Source of the DNA: an uncultured Gammaproteobacteria bacterium
Lineage (GTDB): Bacteria; Pseudomonadota; Gammaproteobacteria; SZUA-140
Length of the DNA stretch: 17,371 nt
Assembly (NCBI GenBank): GCA_945787585.1
Contig: CALZIG010000036.1
Coordinates: 1 to 17,371, forward strand
Reading direction: 5' to 3'
Part shown: positions 1-7,461 of the stretch, in pieces
Position numbering within the stretch: position 1 is the first letter of the stretch
Layout of the letters: each line of letters starts with the position of its first letter
Program-made: the position numbers and the translations under genes
Notes under the pieces: model-generated
What the model was told of the DNA's origin: nothing
The model's database searches: none
The model's input: only the letters and a program-made list of their open reading frames with translations

Positions 1-190
1 TAATCCTTAAATTTGTTACGCAATCACCGAATATCATATGCGCATATCACCGCTCTTTTGCCATCGCGCGACAAACATCGAGAATGATTTAAACACTTCG
101 CCTCTTGTGAGAAAATAGCACTCATTACTCCACGCTATCACAATGATGACTGGAACAATCTTCTTTCACACAACATTATTAGGCTCCCCA

Positions 191-523
191 ATGAAATATC
201 CCAATACTGAAGACGCTGTCATACTTCAAGAGATGCGGCAAGCCGGAATGGATTTAGCAGTGCCACATAACATCGATTTCTTTATCAATTTTGGCAAAAA
301 GAAAAATGCAGAAAACATGCTAAGTGAAGTTAATGAAAATGATAGCAAGATGACTCTAGCGCTATCCGAAAACGAGATTCACGATGGCTGGATACTTTGC
401 TGTACGATTCGGATGGTACCGTCACATGATGATATCGTTGAGACTGAAAGGGCGCTTGATAAAATCGCAGCTAAACATCAAGGCGAAAGCGACGGCTGGG
501 GTGTGCTACAGCCTGAGGCTTAA
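191..523 (+). CDS. RraB-family protein (ribonuclease E inhibitor-like)
   Basis: A 110-residue protein that resembles the RraB family, small acidic proteins that bind RNase E and modulate mRNA decay in the cytoplasm. The visible similarity is an N-terminal helix (AVILQEMRQAGMDLAVPHNIDFF), then a strand-helix unit, then a second half ending in the characteristic ESDGWG; E. coli RraB has YDGWG at the equivalent place. Length is close to the single-domain members of the family. The frame is open from an ATG at 143, but that start has no Shine-Dalgarno sequence and would add 16 residues that match nothing. The ATG at 191, with a weak AGG ten bases upstream, fits the domain boundary better. The gene is convergent with the patatin gene, with 56 bases between the stops and no obvious terminator. 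Family membership is fairly secure; action on RNase E is inference. Confidence 0.72.
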   Translation: MKYPNTEDAVILQEMRQAGMDLAVPHNIDFFINFGKKKNAENMLSEVNENDSKMTLALSENEIHDGWILCCTIRMVPSHDDIVETERALDKIAAKHQGESDGWGVLQPEA

Positions 524-579
524 TCGCCAACTAAAAATTTATCTAACCTTTATTTTTCTTCGCTAGCGGCGACCACGTA

Positions 580-1542
580 CTATTTCACTAATTTTAACAA
601 TGCTTCACGCTGGCGCATGACCGATACTCTCCCCTCCTCGATGGCCACTGCGGCCTGGTCATACTCCATCAACCCCAGACTTGACAGCTGGGGCGTTAAT
701 AATATTTGCGGAGGATTTTCGGCCAGACGACTGCGTGTTATCTGATCCTGCACAATATTCATCGAACTGGCGATGACATCAAAGATACCGGGCACACGCC
801 CCTCACCAAATAGCTGAGACAATAGCATCTCTTTTGGTGTCTGTAGGGAGTTTTTCAACTGCTCAGTCACTCGCTGCCAGAAATCACTCTCCTCGATTGA
901 AGACTCATCGGGCTTTTCATCTTCGCTCTCTGCAACCTCGTGCTGACGTTGTCGTGCATGCCGCCCAACAAGATCGCTATTGAGATCAACTGCGATCACC
1001 TGCTCTGCACCCAACGCGTGACATAACGAAACTGGCACTGGGTTGATTAACCCCCCATCCACCAACCAGCGGCCTTCATGCTCAAAGGGTGCCATCAATC
1101 CCGGCAAACTGATTGAAGCTCGAACGGCTTCCATCAGCGATCCGCTTTGAAACCAGACTTCGCGACCACTATCCAGTTCTGTCGCAACAGCACCATATTT
1201 TATTGGCAACGTTTCGATCGCAGTATCCAGTGCATGGGCACGGATAAACTTGAATAGTTTTTCCCCCTGAATAAGGCCGCCACCCCTCAGCGATGGATCG
1301 AGATAGTTGAGTATTTCACGCCAGGTAAGACGCAGCACGCCATCCGTTAACGAGGTGAGTCGATCACAGGCATACGCCGCGCCAACCAATGCACCGATAG
1401 AACTACCCGCGATGACACCGGGACGAATCCCCATCTCGGCTAGCGCCTGCAAGACACCAATATGCGCCCAGCCTCGCGCCGAACCGCTGCCGAGTGCGAG
1501 CCCGATACGTGGATTAGGCGGGATGACTACTGGTTCATTCAT
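580..1542 (-). CDS. rssA: Patatin-like phospholipase, RssA/NTE family
   Basis: A 320-residue serine hydrolase of the bacterial patatin family. Near the N-terminus is the glycine-rich oxyanion-hole motif GSGSARG (residues 18-24). The nucleophile elbow GSSIG follows at 46-50, with Ser48 as catalytic serine. The dyad aspartate is Asp162 in the DGG motif at 162-164. This Ser-Asp dyad arrangement is complete, so the enzyme should be active on acyl esters, though its substrate is not known. No signal peptide or membrane segment is visible, so it is probably cytoplasmic or peripheral. A charged, low-complexity insert (about 194-223, rich in Glu, Asp, Arg and Gln) makes it slightly longer than typical RssA. 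It lies 40 bases downstream of the SUMF1 gene on the same strand and may be read through from it; no functional link is evident. The symbol rests on family resemblance only. Confidence 0.85.
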   Translation of the reverse strand: MNEPVVIPPNPRIGLALGSGSARGWAHIGVLQALAEMGIRPGVIAGSSIGALVGAAYACDRLTSLTDGVLRLTWREILNYLDPSLRGGGLIQGEKLFKFIRAHALDTAIETLPIKYGAVATELDSGREVWFQSGSLMEAVRASISLPGLMAPFEHEGRWLVDGGLINPVPVSLCHALGAEQVIAVDLNSDLVGRHARQRQHEVAESEDEKPDESSIEESDFWQRVTEQLKNSLQTPKEMLLSQLFGEGRVPGIFDVIASSMNIVQDQITRSRLAENPPQILLTPQLSSLGLMEYDQAAVAIEEGRVSVMRQREALLKLVK

Positions 1543-1582
1543 AGATCGCTAACATTATCGATTAAAGCGACAGAGATTCAAA

Positions 1583-2581
1583 TTATTCAGCTTGTGCCAC
1601 CTTCACATCCATCGCACAACGAAAGCCGAGGTCTTCATGTTGTGATTCTGGTTTGAGGTTATAACGATACGCGCCGCGCTGAAATAACTTTAAGGCATAG
1701 TGCCCCTCGCCACCCCATGCGGCACCTTTCACAACCTTATAATGTTCACCAAAATCCTTGCTGGTGTAATCTGAGCCTGGATAGGGTTGGTACCAGTCGG
1801 CGGTCCATTCTGAAACATTACCACTCATATCTAATACCCCAAACGGCGAAACATCCCCCTGATATGAACCTACTGGCGCAACACCATCATCCCATAGCTC
1901 TTCGCCTGTATTGCTCTGCCCGTATGCCCATTGGTTGCCCCAGGCGAATTCAAACCCATCTTTACCGCGGATTGATTTTTCCCACTCGGCCTCTGTTGGC
2001 AATCGTTTGCCACGCCATTCGCAATAGGCCTTCGCATCATACCAATTAACATAGACTACTGGCAGCCAATCCATATAAGCGAGGCGTTTATCGATCACAT
2101 CCAGCAGTGCGGGCTTGGTCATTTCTCGCGTATCAATATCAAGTCGAAAGACCTTTACTGCAAGACTTCGTAATTTTTCAACAGGGACTGCTGCGAGCTT
2201 ATCGCGGCGTAAACTCAATATATAGCCATTCGTGACCCAGTATTGAAGTGGCTTATATTCTCCCTGCCCCACAAATTCGCGAAATTGACCATTGGTCACT
2301 TCATGTTCATCGATATAAAAATCGTTCAGAAACAGTGCGTGCTCTGGGTGCTCATCAAGGTACCACGGCTTGGCATTGCCAAATTCACCCGCGCTATTTT
2401 TATCTTCGACCTTATTACTCCCCCTGATAAATTCACCGGCTGGAATCAACCGCATGTCCTGATCAATGCTGGTAGCCTGGGCCTTGCTCATCGCCCCATT
2501 ATCAGCCTCGTTTTCGGCTAGTACAGCATTACAAAATCCAAGACTTACGCCCATCAGCAAAATTAACCCGTGCTGCTTCAT
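1583..2581 (-). CDS. Secreted SUMF1/FGE-like domain protein lacking the active-site cysteines
   Basis: A 332-residue protein with an N-terminal signal peptide (hydrophobic residues 6-20, likely cleavage after VLA at residue 22), so periplasmic. The SUMF1 (formylglycine-generating enzyme-like) fold runs from about residue 44 to 325. It is marked by MRLIPAGEF, the EVTNGQF segment, VNWYDAKAYCEWRGKRLPTE, LDMSGNVSEWT and the terminal GFRCAMD. About 60 residues at 110-170 look like an insertion. The segment that carries two catalytic cysteines in true formylglycine-generating enzymes reads GAAWGGEGHYALK here and has none, so formylglycine formation is unlikely. A structural or binding role is more plausible. 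Its ATG overlaps the stop of the upstream haem-SUMF1 gene (ATGA, 2578-2581), so the two are translationally coupled and probably made in fixed ratio. Family call is secure; the role is unknown. Confidence 0.85.
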   Translation of the reverse strand: MKQHGLILLMGVSLGFCNAVLAENEADNGAMSKAQATSIDQDMRLIPAGEFIRGSNKVEDKNSAGEFGNAKPWYLDEHPEHALFLNDFYIDEHEVTNGQFREFVGQGEYKPLQYWVTNGYILSLRRDKLAAVPVEKLRSLAVKVFRLDIDTREMTKPALLDVIDKRLAYMDWLPVVYVNWYDAKAYCEWRGKRLPTEAEWEKSIRGKDGFEFAWGNQWAYGQSNTGEELWDDGVAPVGSYQGDVSPFGVLDMSGNVSEWTADWYQPYPGSDYTSKDFGEHYKVVKGAAWGGEGHYALKLFQRGAYRYNLKPESQHEDLGFRCAMDVKVAQAE

Positions 2582-3654
2582 ACCTCATCTCCTACATCTT
2601 TGGCGCAACGAAAGCCAAAACTTTTGTTACGTGTTGTGCGTAAAAAAAATGAACGGTTAAATGCCGGCGCGGAGGCACCACATTTATAAAAACTACAATT
2701 CCACCACGAACCACCTTTTAGCGTCTTGTAAGTTTCACCGTAATTTTCGGTAGGCTTTTTGTTGCCGGGATAAGCCTTGTACCACGATGATGTCCATTCC
2801 CAAACGTTACCCGACATATCATAGAGCCCATACGGGCTTTTGCCTTCTTCAAAGGCACCCACCGGAGTTGTGCTGCCGCCCTCTTTTAGCGTCTGCCAGC
2901 GCTGCGGCATATTGGCGCGCGTGATATTAAATTTGTTACCCCATGGATAGACTCTGGCATCATCCCCACGCGCACCCTTTTCCCACTCTTCACCCGTTGG
3001 CAGGCGCTTACCGGCCCAGGCACAATAGGCCTCGGCGTCATACCAGCTGACGAAAACGACGGGGTGATCGGCATAACCTTCGGGGAAGGTTCGGTTCTCA
3101 AAATAACGTGGTGACTTTCGACTGGTCGCATCGATAAACTGTTTGTACTGTAGATTGGTCACTTCATATCGGTCCATAAAATAGTCTTTCAACATTACTT
3201 TATATGCAGGCCCCTCGTCCGGTAAGCGCCCATCTGAACCCATCGTAAATTCTCCCGCGGAAATCAACACCATTTCATTCGGCGCATCACCGATACGCGT
3301 CCCTTCATACGTTATTGGTAAGTGCATGCCTGGGGCGAACTGCCCCGCTTTTGTCATCGTCCTGAGATCAACTTCAGAATGATCCTCATTGCCAACCTTC
3401 ATCAACCCCTCTTCTGACCTGCTGGCGGCGTGGCAACTGACGCACCCTTCCAGTGTTGCGCGCTTTACCACGGGATGAATCATCTCTGTGTGACAACTTT
3501 GACACCCTTCGTTTTCAGAAGGAAAGGCACCACCCTGCGCATAAAAAGGTGACAGGAGTGAAATGGCCATTATCGCCACCCTCATTCCAGCCGTTGCTAA
3601 CCCCCCGCTCATCTTCAATAACACACTAACCGTCCCCCGGGGTGGCATCACCAC
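2578..3654 (-). CDS. Di-haem cytochrome c fused to a SUMF1/FGE-like domain
   Basis: A 358-residue exported fusion protein. A hydrophobic stretch (about residues 25-39) serves as signal sequence. Two c-type haem-binding motifs follow, CQSCH at 51-55 and CVSCH at 71-75. A linker leads to a SUMF1 domain (about 126-352) with NEMVLISAGEFTMGSD, EVTNLQYKQF, VSWYDAEAYCAWAGKRLPT, LYDMSGNVWEWT and GFRCAKD. Near the formylglycine-enzyme active site it keeps a CX4C pair (Cys320 and Cys325), one residue further from the GGS motif than in human FGE. Haem attachment requires the periplasm, so the protein acts there. Residues are numbered from the GTG at 3654. The ATG at 3648, with AGGTGG just before it, may be the real start, and Met24 (3585) is also possible. 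It is coupled to a second SUMF1 gene downstream and divergent from a cytochrome c gene. The function is unknown; a redox enzyme or maturation factor is inference. Confidence 0.88.
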   Translation of the reverse strand: MVMPPRGTVSVLLKMSGGLATAGMRVAIMAISLLSPFYAQGGAFPSENEGCQSCHTEMIHPVVKRATLEGCVSCHAASRSEEGLMKVGNEDHSEVDLRTMTKAGQFAPGMHLPITYEGTRIGDAPNEMVLISAGEFTMGSDGRLPDEGPAYKVMLKDYFMDRYEVTNLQYKQFIDATSRKSPRYFENRTFPEGYADHPVVFVSWYDAEAYCAWAGKRLPTGEEWEKGARGDDARVYPWGNKFNITRANMPQRWQTLKEGGSTTPVGAFEEGKSPYGLYDMSGNVWEWTSSWYKAYPGNKKPTENYGETYKTLKGGSWWNCSFYKCGASAPAFNRSFFLRTTRNKSFGFRCAKDVGDEV

Positions 3655-3759
3655 CTGTAATGTTTAAAGATTTAACGCCAGATATAGACCAAATAAAGCC
3701 CTCATATTCCGCAGTGGCTATAAACCACATAGATTATGTCAGAATAACCGAGCAATATA

Positions 3760-3774
3760 ATCGATAATATCGAT
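3760..3774. repeat. Palindrome ATCGAT-N3-ATCGAT
   Basis: Two copies of the self-complementary hexamer ATCGAT separated by AAT form a 15-base inverted repeat. It lies about 106 bases upstream of the first codon of the leftward haem-SUMF1 gene, in an AT-rich stretch. The spacing and symmetry fit an operator for a dimeric regulator, but no known family was recognised. Confidence 0.35.
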
Positions 3775-3873
3775 GCTAATTAAATCTGCTATTGAGGCAT
3801 ATTTCAAGCCATGGTTGTCACTCAATAACAGCCAACGTCACACCCGCTAAGCGTGCCGGGCTGCTAATCAATC

Positions 3874-3889
3874 TGTGAGTTCAGTCACA
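3874..3889. promoter_or_regulatory. Putative CRP/Vfr-type binding site
   Basis: The sequence TGTGA-GTTCAG-TCACA matches the CRP half-sites TGTGA-N6-TCACA at all ten conserved positions and is followed by TTTT as in the consensus. Its centre (3881.5) lies about 90 bases upstream of the start point predicted from the promoter at 3937-3965. That is close to the -92.5 spacing known for class I activation. The site could also serve the leftward operon. Whether this organism has a CRP homologue cannot be seen here. Confidence 0.6.
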
Positions 3890-3910
3890 TTTTCGGCTTT
3901 TTCAATCCAA

Positions 3911-3927
3911 GCCAGGCTAAACCTGGC
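3911..3927. repeat. Short inverted repeat upstream of the cytochrome promoter
   Basis: GCCAGG and CCTGGC flank a 5-base loop, ending 9 bases before the -35 box. It lies outside the predicted transcript, so it is more likely a protein-binding site between the CRP-type site and the promoter than an RNA hairpin. It may also be chance. Confidence 0.3.
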
Positions 3928-3936
3928 CGGACAAAC

Positions 3937-3965
3937 TTGACACTCGCAATCGACCCTGGCATAAA
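3937..3965 (+). promoter_or_regulatory. Sigma70-type promoter of the cytochrome c gene
   Basis: An exact -35 box TTGACA (3937-3942) is followed after 17 bases by CATAAA (3960-3965), which matches four of six positions of the -10 consensus. This predicts transcription starting near 3972 and a leader of about 160 bases before the cytochrome ATG at 4132. The weak -10 with an upstream CRP-type site would suit an activated promoter. Confidence 0.6.
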
Positions 3966-3971
3966 AGATCG

Positions 3972-4131
3972 CTGGTAATACTCACCATGTGTGAGACGAT
4001 TGCTTCGTCCCCCACTTTTTGGGTTTCTGGTAATACGGAATTCACGTACCGGGGGGTTTGTTACAGGTTTTCAGAGGGGAAGATCTGTGACTGTTGTATC
4101 CATAAAATACCCTTTAATGAGGAGATAAAGT
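3972..4131 (+). promoter_or_regulatory. Long leader of the cytochrome c gene with a repeated decamer
   Basis: The predicted 5' leader contains the decamer CTGGTAATAC twice in direct orientation (3972-3981 and 4027-4036). Between them is a possible hairpin, GACGA (3995-3999) with TCGTC (4005-4009), then CCCA...TGGG. It ends in a strong Shine-Dalgarno GAGGAG (4119-4124), 7 bases before the ATG. No known riboswitch class was recognised. A post-transcriptional role is possible but unproven. Confidence 0.35.
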
Positions 4132-4458
4132 ATGAAAGCACGTTGGTTAAGCGTTCCTGCCGCTGCTCTCTTAATGCTGGGCTCAAGTCAGGCTTTTGCT
4201 GACCTGGATCTTGCTAAAAAGAGTGGTTGTCTAGCATGTCACAGTGTTGAAAAGAAAGTTGTTGGCCCAGCATGGAAAGATGTTGCTGCCAAATATAAAG
4301 GCAACGGCGCTGCAAAAGCAGATCTAGTTGCTAAAGTTAAAAAAGGCGGTAAAGGTAACTGGACTGAGGTTACCGGTGGCGTTCCAATGCCTCCATACTC
4401 ACCACGTGTAGCTGATGCTGACATCGATACACTGGTAGACTTCATTCTAGCTCTGTAA
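4132..4458 (+). CDS. Periplasmic monohaem cytochrome c, c551/c552 type
   Basis: A 108-residue class I cytochrome c that shuttles electrons in the periplasm. A typical signal peptide (residues 1-23, ending in AFA) is followed by a mature protein of about 85 residues, the size of Pseudomonas c551. The haem motif CLACH is at 33-37, with His37 as proximal ligand. Met86 in VPMPPY is the expected distal ligand, followed by the usual C-terminal helix (DADIDTLVDFILAL). The mature protein is rich in lysine. The start is fixed by the GAGGAG Shine-Dalgarno and the signal peptide. It is transcribed alone from its own promoter and ends in a strong terminator. Its divergent neighbour also carries c-type haems, so this could be the electron carrier for that protein; this is inference from position. 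Partner enzymes such as a nitrite reductase or terminal oxidase are not in the window. Confidence 0.93.
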   Translation: MKARWLSVPAAALLMLGSSQAFADLDLAKKSGCLACHSVEKKVVGPAWKDVAAKYKGNGAAKADLVAKVKKGGKGNWTEVTGGVPMPPYSPRVADADIDTLVDFILAL

Positions 4459-4483
4459 TTTAGCCAAGTATTGAAGTAGGAAG

Positions 4484-4509
4484 GCCAGTCTTTATGACTG
4501 GCTTTTTTT
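4484..4509 (+). terminator. Intrinsic terminator after the cytochrome c gene
   Basis: A 7-base-pair stem GCCAGTC/GACTGGC with the loop TTTAT is followed directly by seven T residues. It lies 25 bases after the cytochrome stop and separates that gene from the thiamin block. Confidence 0.93.
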
Positions 4510-4630
4510 CGCCTGTCATTTAACCTTCTAATTAAACGCCCCTCATCCTACCGTAAACACCCACTTACCAAGTTTTGGTGATAATAGAGATTCAGTCACA
4601 AAAACATCTACTCGTAGTAAGGTAATTCTG

Positions 4631-5473
4631 ATGCCCCCAAAACAACTTTTTCCGGCCGTGATGGCTTTCTCCGGCAATGATCCGACCGGTGGTGCGGGGA
4701 TTCAGGCCGATATCGAAGCCCTCGCCAGCATGGGGTGCCATGCAACCCCTGTGATCACATCACTCACCATCCAGGATACGCAGGATATTCAGGGCTACGT
4801 CCCGATCGACGCCAGCCTGCTAGTACAACAGGCGCGTGCGGTGCTTGAAGACATGCCGATTGCAGCCTTTAAAATTGGCATGCTCGGCAGCGTCGAAGTG
4901 ATTGAGGCCGTACATAGCATCCTCGTGGACTACTCTAATATCCCAGTGGTGCTCGACCCCGTGCTGGTGGCAGGGGGTGGCAGCGAAATCGCCGATGAAG
5001 AGATGATCGATGCCATCGCCACACTACTACTCCCACAGACGACTATTCTCACACCGAATAGCATTGAAGCGCGCCTGCTCGCCCACGAAGCGGACTCATT
5101 AGAAGCGTGCGCTCAGGAATTACTCGAGATGGGCTGCGAATTTGTACTGGTGACCGGCACCCACGAAGCCACCACGGATGTCACCAATACCCTTTATGGC
5201 AATCGTCGCCAGCTGGAATCCTTCACCTGGGATCGACTGCCAGAGACCTATCACGGCTCCGGCTGCACCCTCGCATCAGCGATTGCAGGCCTGCTGGCAC
5301 AGGGCATGGATCCACTCTCCGCCGTCCACGAAGCACAGGAATATACCTGGGAATCGCTCCGGGCCGGTTATCGCCTCGGCATGGGCCAGCACCTGCCGAA
5401 TCGCCTTTTCTGGGCGCGCGACGAGACTGAAGAAGCCACCGACGATGAAGAAGATGAAAACGAAGAGGCATGA
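4631..5473 (+). CDS. thiD: Hydroxymethylpyrimidine/phosphomethylpyrimidine kinase ThiD
   Basis: A 280-residue ribokinase-fold enzyme that phosphorylates hydroxymethylpyrimidine and then its monophosphate to the diphosphate used in thiamin synthesis, in the cytoplasm. The substrate-binding N-terminus SGNDPTGGAGIQADI is at residues 14-28. The IGMLGS segment is at 82-87, and DPVLVAGGG at 109-117. TPNSIEA is at 141-147, and the anion-hole motif HGSGCTLASA at 208-217 supplies the catalytic Cys212. The start is supported by AAGG about 8 bases upstream of the ATG. The last 17 or so residues are almost all acidic or small and lie beyond the conserved fold; this tail comes partly from the overlap with the next gene. 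It is followed by thiE and hemL, a common gammaproteobacterial order. No TPP riboswitch was seen upstream. Confidence 0.95.
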   Translation: MPPKQLFPAVMAFSGNDPTGGAGIQADIEALASMGCHATPVITSLTIQDTQDIQGYVPIDASLLVQQARAVLEDMPIAAFKIGMLGSVEVIEAVHSILVDYSNIPVVLDPVLVAGGGSEIADEEMIDAIATLLLPQTTILTPNSIEARLLAHEADSLEACAQELLEMGCEFVLVTGTHEATTDVTNTLYGNRRQLESFTWDRLPETYHGSGCTLASAIAGLLAQGMDPLSAVHEAQEYTWESLRAGYRLGMGQHLPNRLFWARDETEEATDDEEDENEEA

Positions 5474-6140
5474 TAGGCCCAGCCCGCACTATCATGGCCT
5501 CTATGCGATCACCCATGAGGCCGCGCAACTCAGTACAGAGGCGCTATGTACGCAGGTAACCGCCGCGATCTACGGCGGCGCCCGCATGATCCAGTATCGT
5601 CACAAGGGGCTTAACGCCACTCTGCGCGAACAACAAGCGCATGCCCTGCTGCGCTGCTGCCGCCGCCACCACGCCATCCCCCTGATTATCAATGATGATG
5701 TCGCGCTGGCCGCCGCCATCGGTGCCGACGGTGTCCATCTTGGGCGCGATGACATCGACCTGCCCACAGCACGTGCACAATTGGGGGAAGAGGCAATCAT
5801 CGGCACCTCCTGTTACAATTCAATCGATTTAGCGATCACAGCACAGCAGCAAGGCGCGGACTATGTCGCCTTTGGGCGCTTTTTCGCATCGAGCACCAAA
5901 CCGCAGGCGATCGCGGCAGAAACGTCGTTGTTGCATCAGGCGAAACAGCAACTGACGATACCCATCGTCGCCATTGGAGGCATCACCCCCGCTAATGGCA
6001 AAAACCTGATCGATGCGGGGGCAGACATGCTGGCCGCGATCAACGGCGTGTTCGCACAACCGGACATCCGCGCGGCGGCACAGCAATACGCACAACTTTT
6101 TAAACAGACCGGCGCCCAGACAGCGCAATATAAATATTGA
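5445..6140 (+). CDS. thiE: Thiamine-phosphate synthase ThiE
   Basis: A 231-residue (or 228 from the ATG at 5454) TIM-barrel enzyme that joins HMP diphosphate and thiazole phosphate to make thiamin phosphate, the step after ThiD. Visible family signatures are GLYAITHE near the N-terminus and MIQYRHK (family QxRxK). Next come [22 protein letters not shown] for Mg and diphosphate binding, IGTSCYN, and [25 protein letters not shown] lies near the end. The frame is open far upstream inside thiD, but the family begins just before HGLYAIT, so a start at 5445 or 5454 is required. GAAGAAG lies about 9 bases before 5445. The gene overlaps thiD by 20-29 bases, implying translational coupling. The N-terminus before the domain is unusually basic ([10 protein letters not shown]), the antisense-frame counterpart of ThiD's acidic tail. 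Confidence 0.93.
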   Translation: MKKMKTKRHDRPSPHYHGLYAITHEAAQLSTEALCTQVTAAIYGGARMIQYRHKGLNATLREQQAHALLRCCRRHHAIPLIINDDVALAAAIGADGVHLGRDDIDLPTARAQLGEEAIIGTSCYNSIDLAITAQQQGADYVAFGRFFASSTKPQAIAAETSLLHQAKQQLTIPIVAIGGITPANGKNLIDAGADMLAAINGVFAQPDIRAAAQQYAQLFKQTGAQTAQYKY

Positions 6141-6151
6141 AGGAAGTAGCA

Positions 6152-7432
6152 ATGACACGATCTCACGATCTCTTTACTCAAGCCAAACAACATATCCCGG
6201 GCGGTGTTAACTCGCCAGTACGCGCCTTCAATGGCGTCGGCGGCGAACCGCTCTTTCTAAAACGTGGCGAAGGCCCTTATGTCTTTGACGAAGACGACAA
6301 TAAATATATCGACTATGTCGCCTCGTGGGGGCCGATGATCCTCGGCCACGCCCATCCGGCCGTGACCAAAGCCGTCAAAGACGCCGTCGATAATAGCCTC
6401 GGTTTTGGTGCGCCCACGATCATCGAGACCCTCATGGCCGACAAGGTGTGCGAGCTGGTACCCTCGATTGAGATGGTACGCATGGTCAGCTCCGGCACTG
6501 AAGCGACCATGAGCGCGATCCGACTGGCGCGTGGCTTCACCGGGCGCGATAAAATCGTCAAGTTCGAAGGGTGCTACCACGGACACTCCGACTCCTTATT
6601 AGTGAAAGCCGGTTCCGGTGCGCTGACCCTCGGCATCCCCACCTCGCCGGGCGTGCCTGCATCACTGGCTGAACACACCATTACGCTTGATTTCAATAAT
6701 ATCGAGATGGTGCGTGAATCCTTTGCCCAGATCGGTGAACAGGTCGCCTGTATCATCGTAGAGCCGGTCGCCGGTAACATGAACTGCATCCCACCCGTGC
6801 CCGGTTTCCTCGAAGGGTTGCGTGAAGTGTGCGATGAATACGGCACGGTGCTGATCTTCGATGAGGTGATGACCGGCTTTCGCGTCGCCCTCGGCGGTGC
6901 GCAACAACACTACGGCGTGACCCCGGACATGACCACACTGGGTAAAGTGATTGGCGGCGGGCTCGCGGTCGGGGCCTTTGGCGGTAGACGTGACATCATG
7001 GAGCAGCTCGCGCCACTCGGTCCGGTCTATCAGGCCGGCACGCTATCCGGCAATCCTATTGCGATGGCGGCCGGTTTTGCCACCCTCACTGAAATTGAAA
7101 AGCCCGGTTTCTATGACGAACTGGCATCCAATACCCAGCATCTGGTCGAAGGCATGCTGACACGCGCTAAAGCCTTCGATATTCCAATGTGCGCCAACAC
7201 CGTCGGCGGCATGTTTGGCTTCTTTTTTACCGAAGAAAAGCAGGTCACCAACTTCAAACAGGTCACTGAATGTAATATGGAGCGCTTCAAAAAGTTTTTC
7301 CATGCGATGCTGGAAGAGGGTGTCTACCTTGCCCCCTCGGCATTTGAAGCGGGCTTTGTTTCTGCGGCGCACGGCCATCGCGACATTAAGCGCACACTGG
7401 TGTCGGCTGAAAATGTATTATCGAAACTCTAG
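6152..7432 (+). CDS. hemL: Glutamate-1-semialdehyde 2,1-aminomutase HemL
   Basis: A 426-residue PLP enzyme that converts glutamate-1-semialdehyde to 5-aminolevulinate, the last step of the C5 route to tetrapyrroles. It has exactly the length of E. coli Hem[13 protein letters not shown] is at 15-26, and the phosphate-binding SSGTEA at 113-118. CYHGHSD is at 141-147, FDEVMTGFR at 236-244, and the PLP lysine Lys265 sits in LGKVIGGG. The ATG at 6152 is preceded by GAAGGAAG at good spacing. The frame extends to a TTG at 6137, which would overlap thiE and is rejected. It follows thiE by 11 bases, with the thiE stop inside the Shine-Dalgarno region, so the three genes are likely one operon. Haem made through this route also feeds the c-type cytochromes encoded nearby, though the C5 pathway is general housekeeping. 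Confidence 0.96.
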   Translation: MTRSHDLFTQAKQHIPGGVNSPVRAFNGVGGEPLFLKRGEGPYVFDEDDNKYIDYVASWGPMILGHAHPAVTKAVKDAVDNSLGFGAPTIIETLMADKVCELVPSIEMVRMVSSGTEATMSAIRLARGFTGRDKIVKFEGCYHGHSDSLLVKAGSGALTLGIPTSPGVPASLAEHTITLDFNNIEMVRESFAQIGEQVACIIVEPVAGNMNCIPPVPGFLEGLREVCDEYGTVLIFDEVMTGFRVALGGAQQHYGVTPDMTTLGKVIGGGLAVGAFGGRRDIMEQLAPLGPVYQAGTLSGNPIAMAAGFATLTEIEKPGFYDELASNTQHLVEGMLTRAKAFDIPMCANTVGGMFGFFFTEEKQVTNFKQVTECNMERFKKFFHAMLEEGVYLAPSAFEAGFVSAAHGHRDIKRTLVSAENVLSKL

Positions 7433-7461
7433 CCGCACATGCACGCCAGTCGAATTGACCC

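Larger units (their letters stand above)
3655..4131. other. Divergent intergenic control region
   Basis: These 477 bases separate the minus-strand haem-SUMF1 operon from the plus-strand cytochrome c gene. They hold an ATCGAT palindrome, a perfect CRP-type site, a small hairpin, a good sigma70-like promoter reading rightward, and a transcribed leader of about 160 bases. Each is listed separately. No convincing promoter for the leftward operon could be picked by eye, although the AT-rich stretch at 3660-3800 is the obvious place for it. Confidence 0.8.

Noticed and set aside
36..47. ATATGCGCATAT palindrome upstream of the RraB-like gene
   Set aside because: A short isolated palindrome more than 140 bases from the chosen start, with no recognisable promoter near it; probably chance.
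1583..2581. Lipoprotein signal (LGFC) in the second SUMF1 protein
   Set aside because: The residue before Cys17 is Phe, which does not fit a lipobox; a normal signal peptidase site (VLA) follows.
3987..4202. Cys-rich 71-codon open frame in the cytochrome leader
   Set aside because: It has no ribosome binding site, overlaps the cytochrome signal peptide in another frame, and resembles no family.
4510..4630. TPP riboswitch upstream of thiD
   Set aside because: The conserved THI-box elements (CUGAGA and ACCUGAUC-like) are not present, and the gap is short and AT-rich.
6137..6151. HemL extension to a TTG start
   Set aside because: It would overlap thiE and remove the clear GAAGGAAG Shine-Dalgarno; the ATG at 6152 gives the exact family length.
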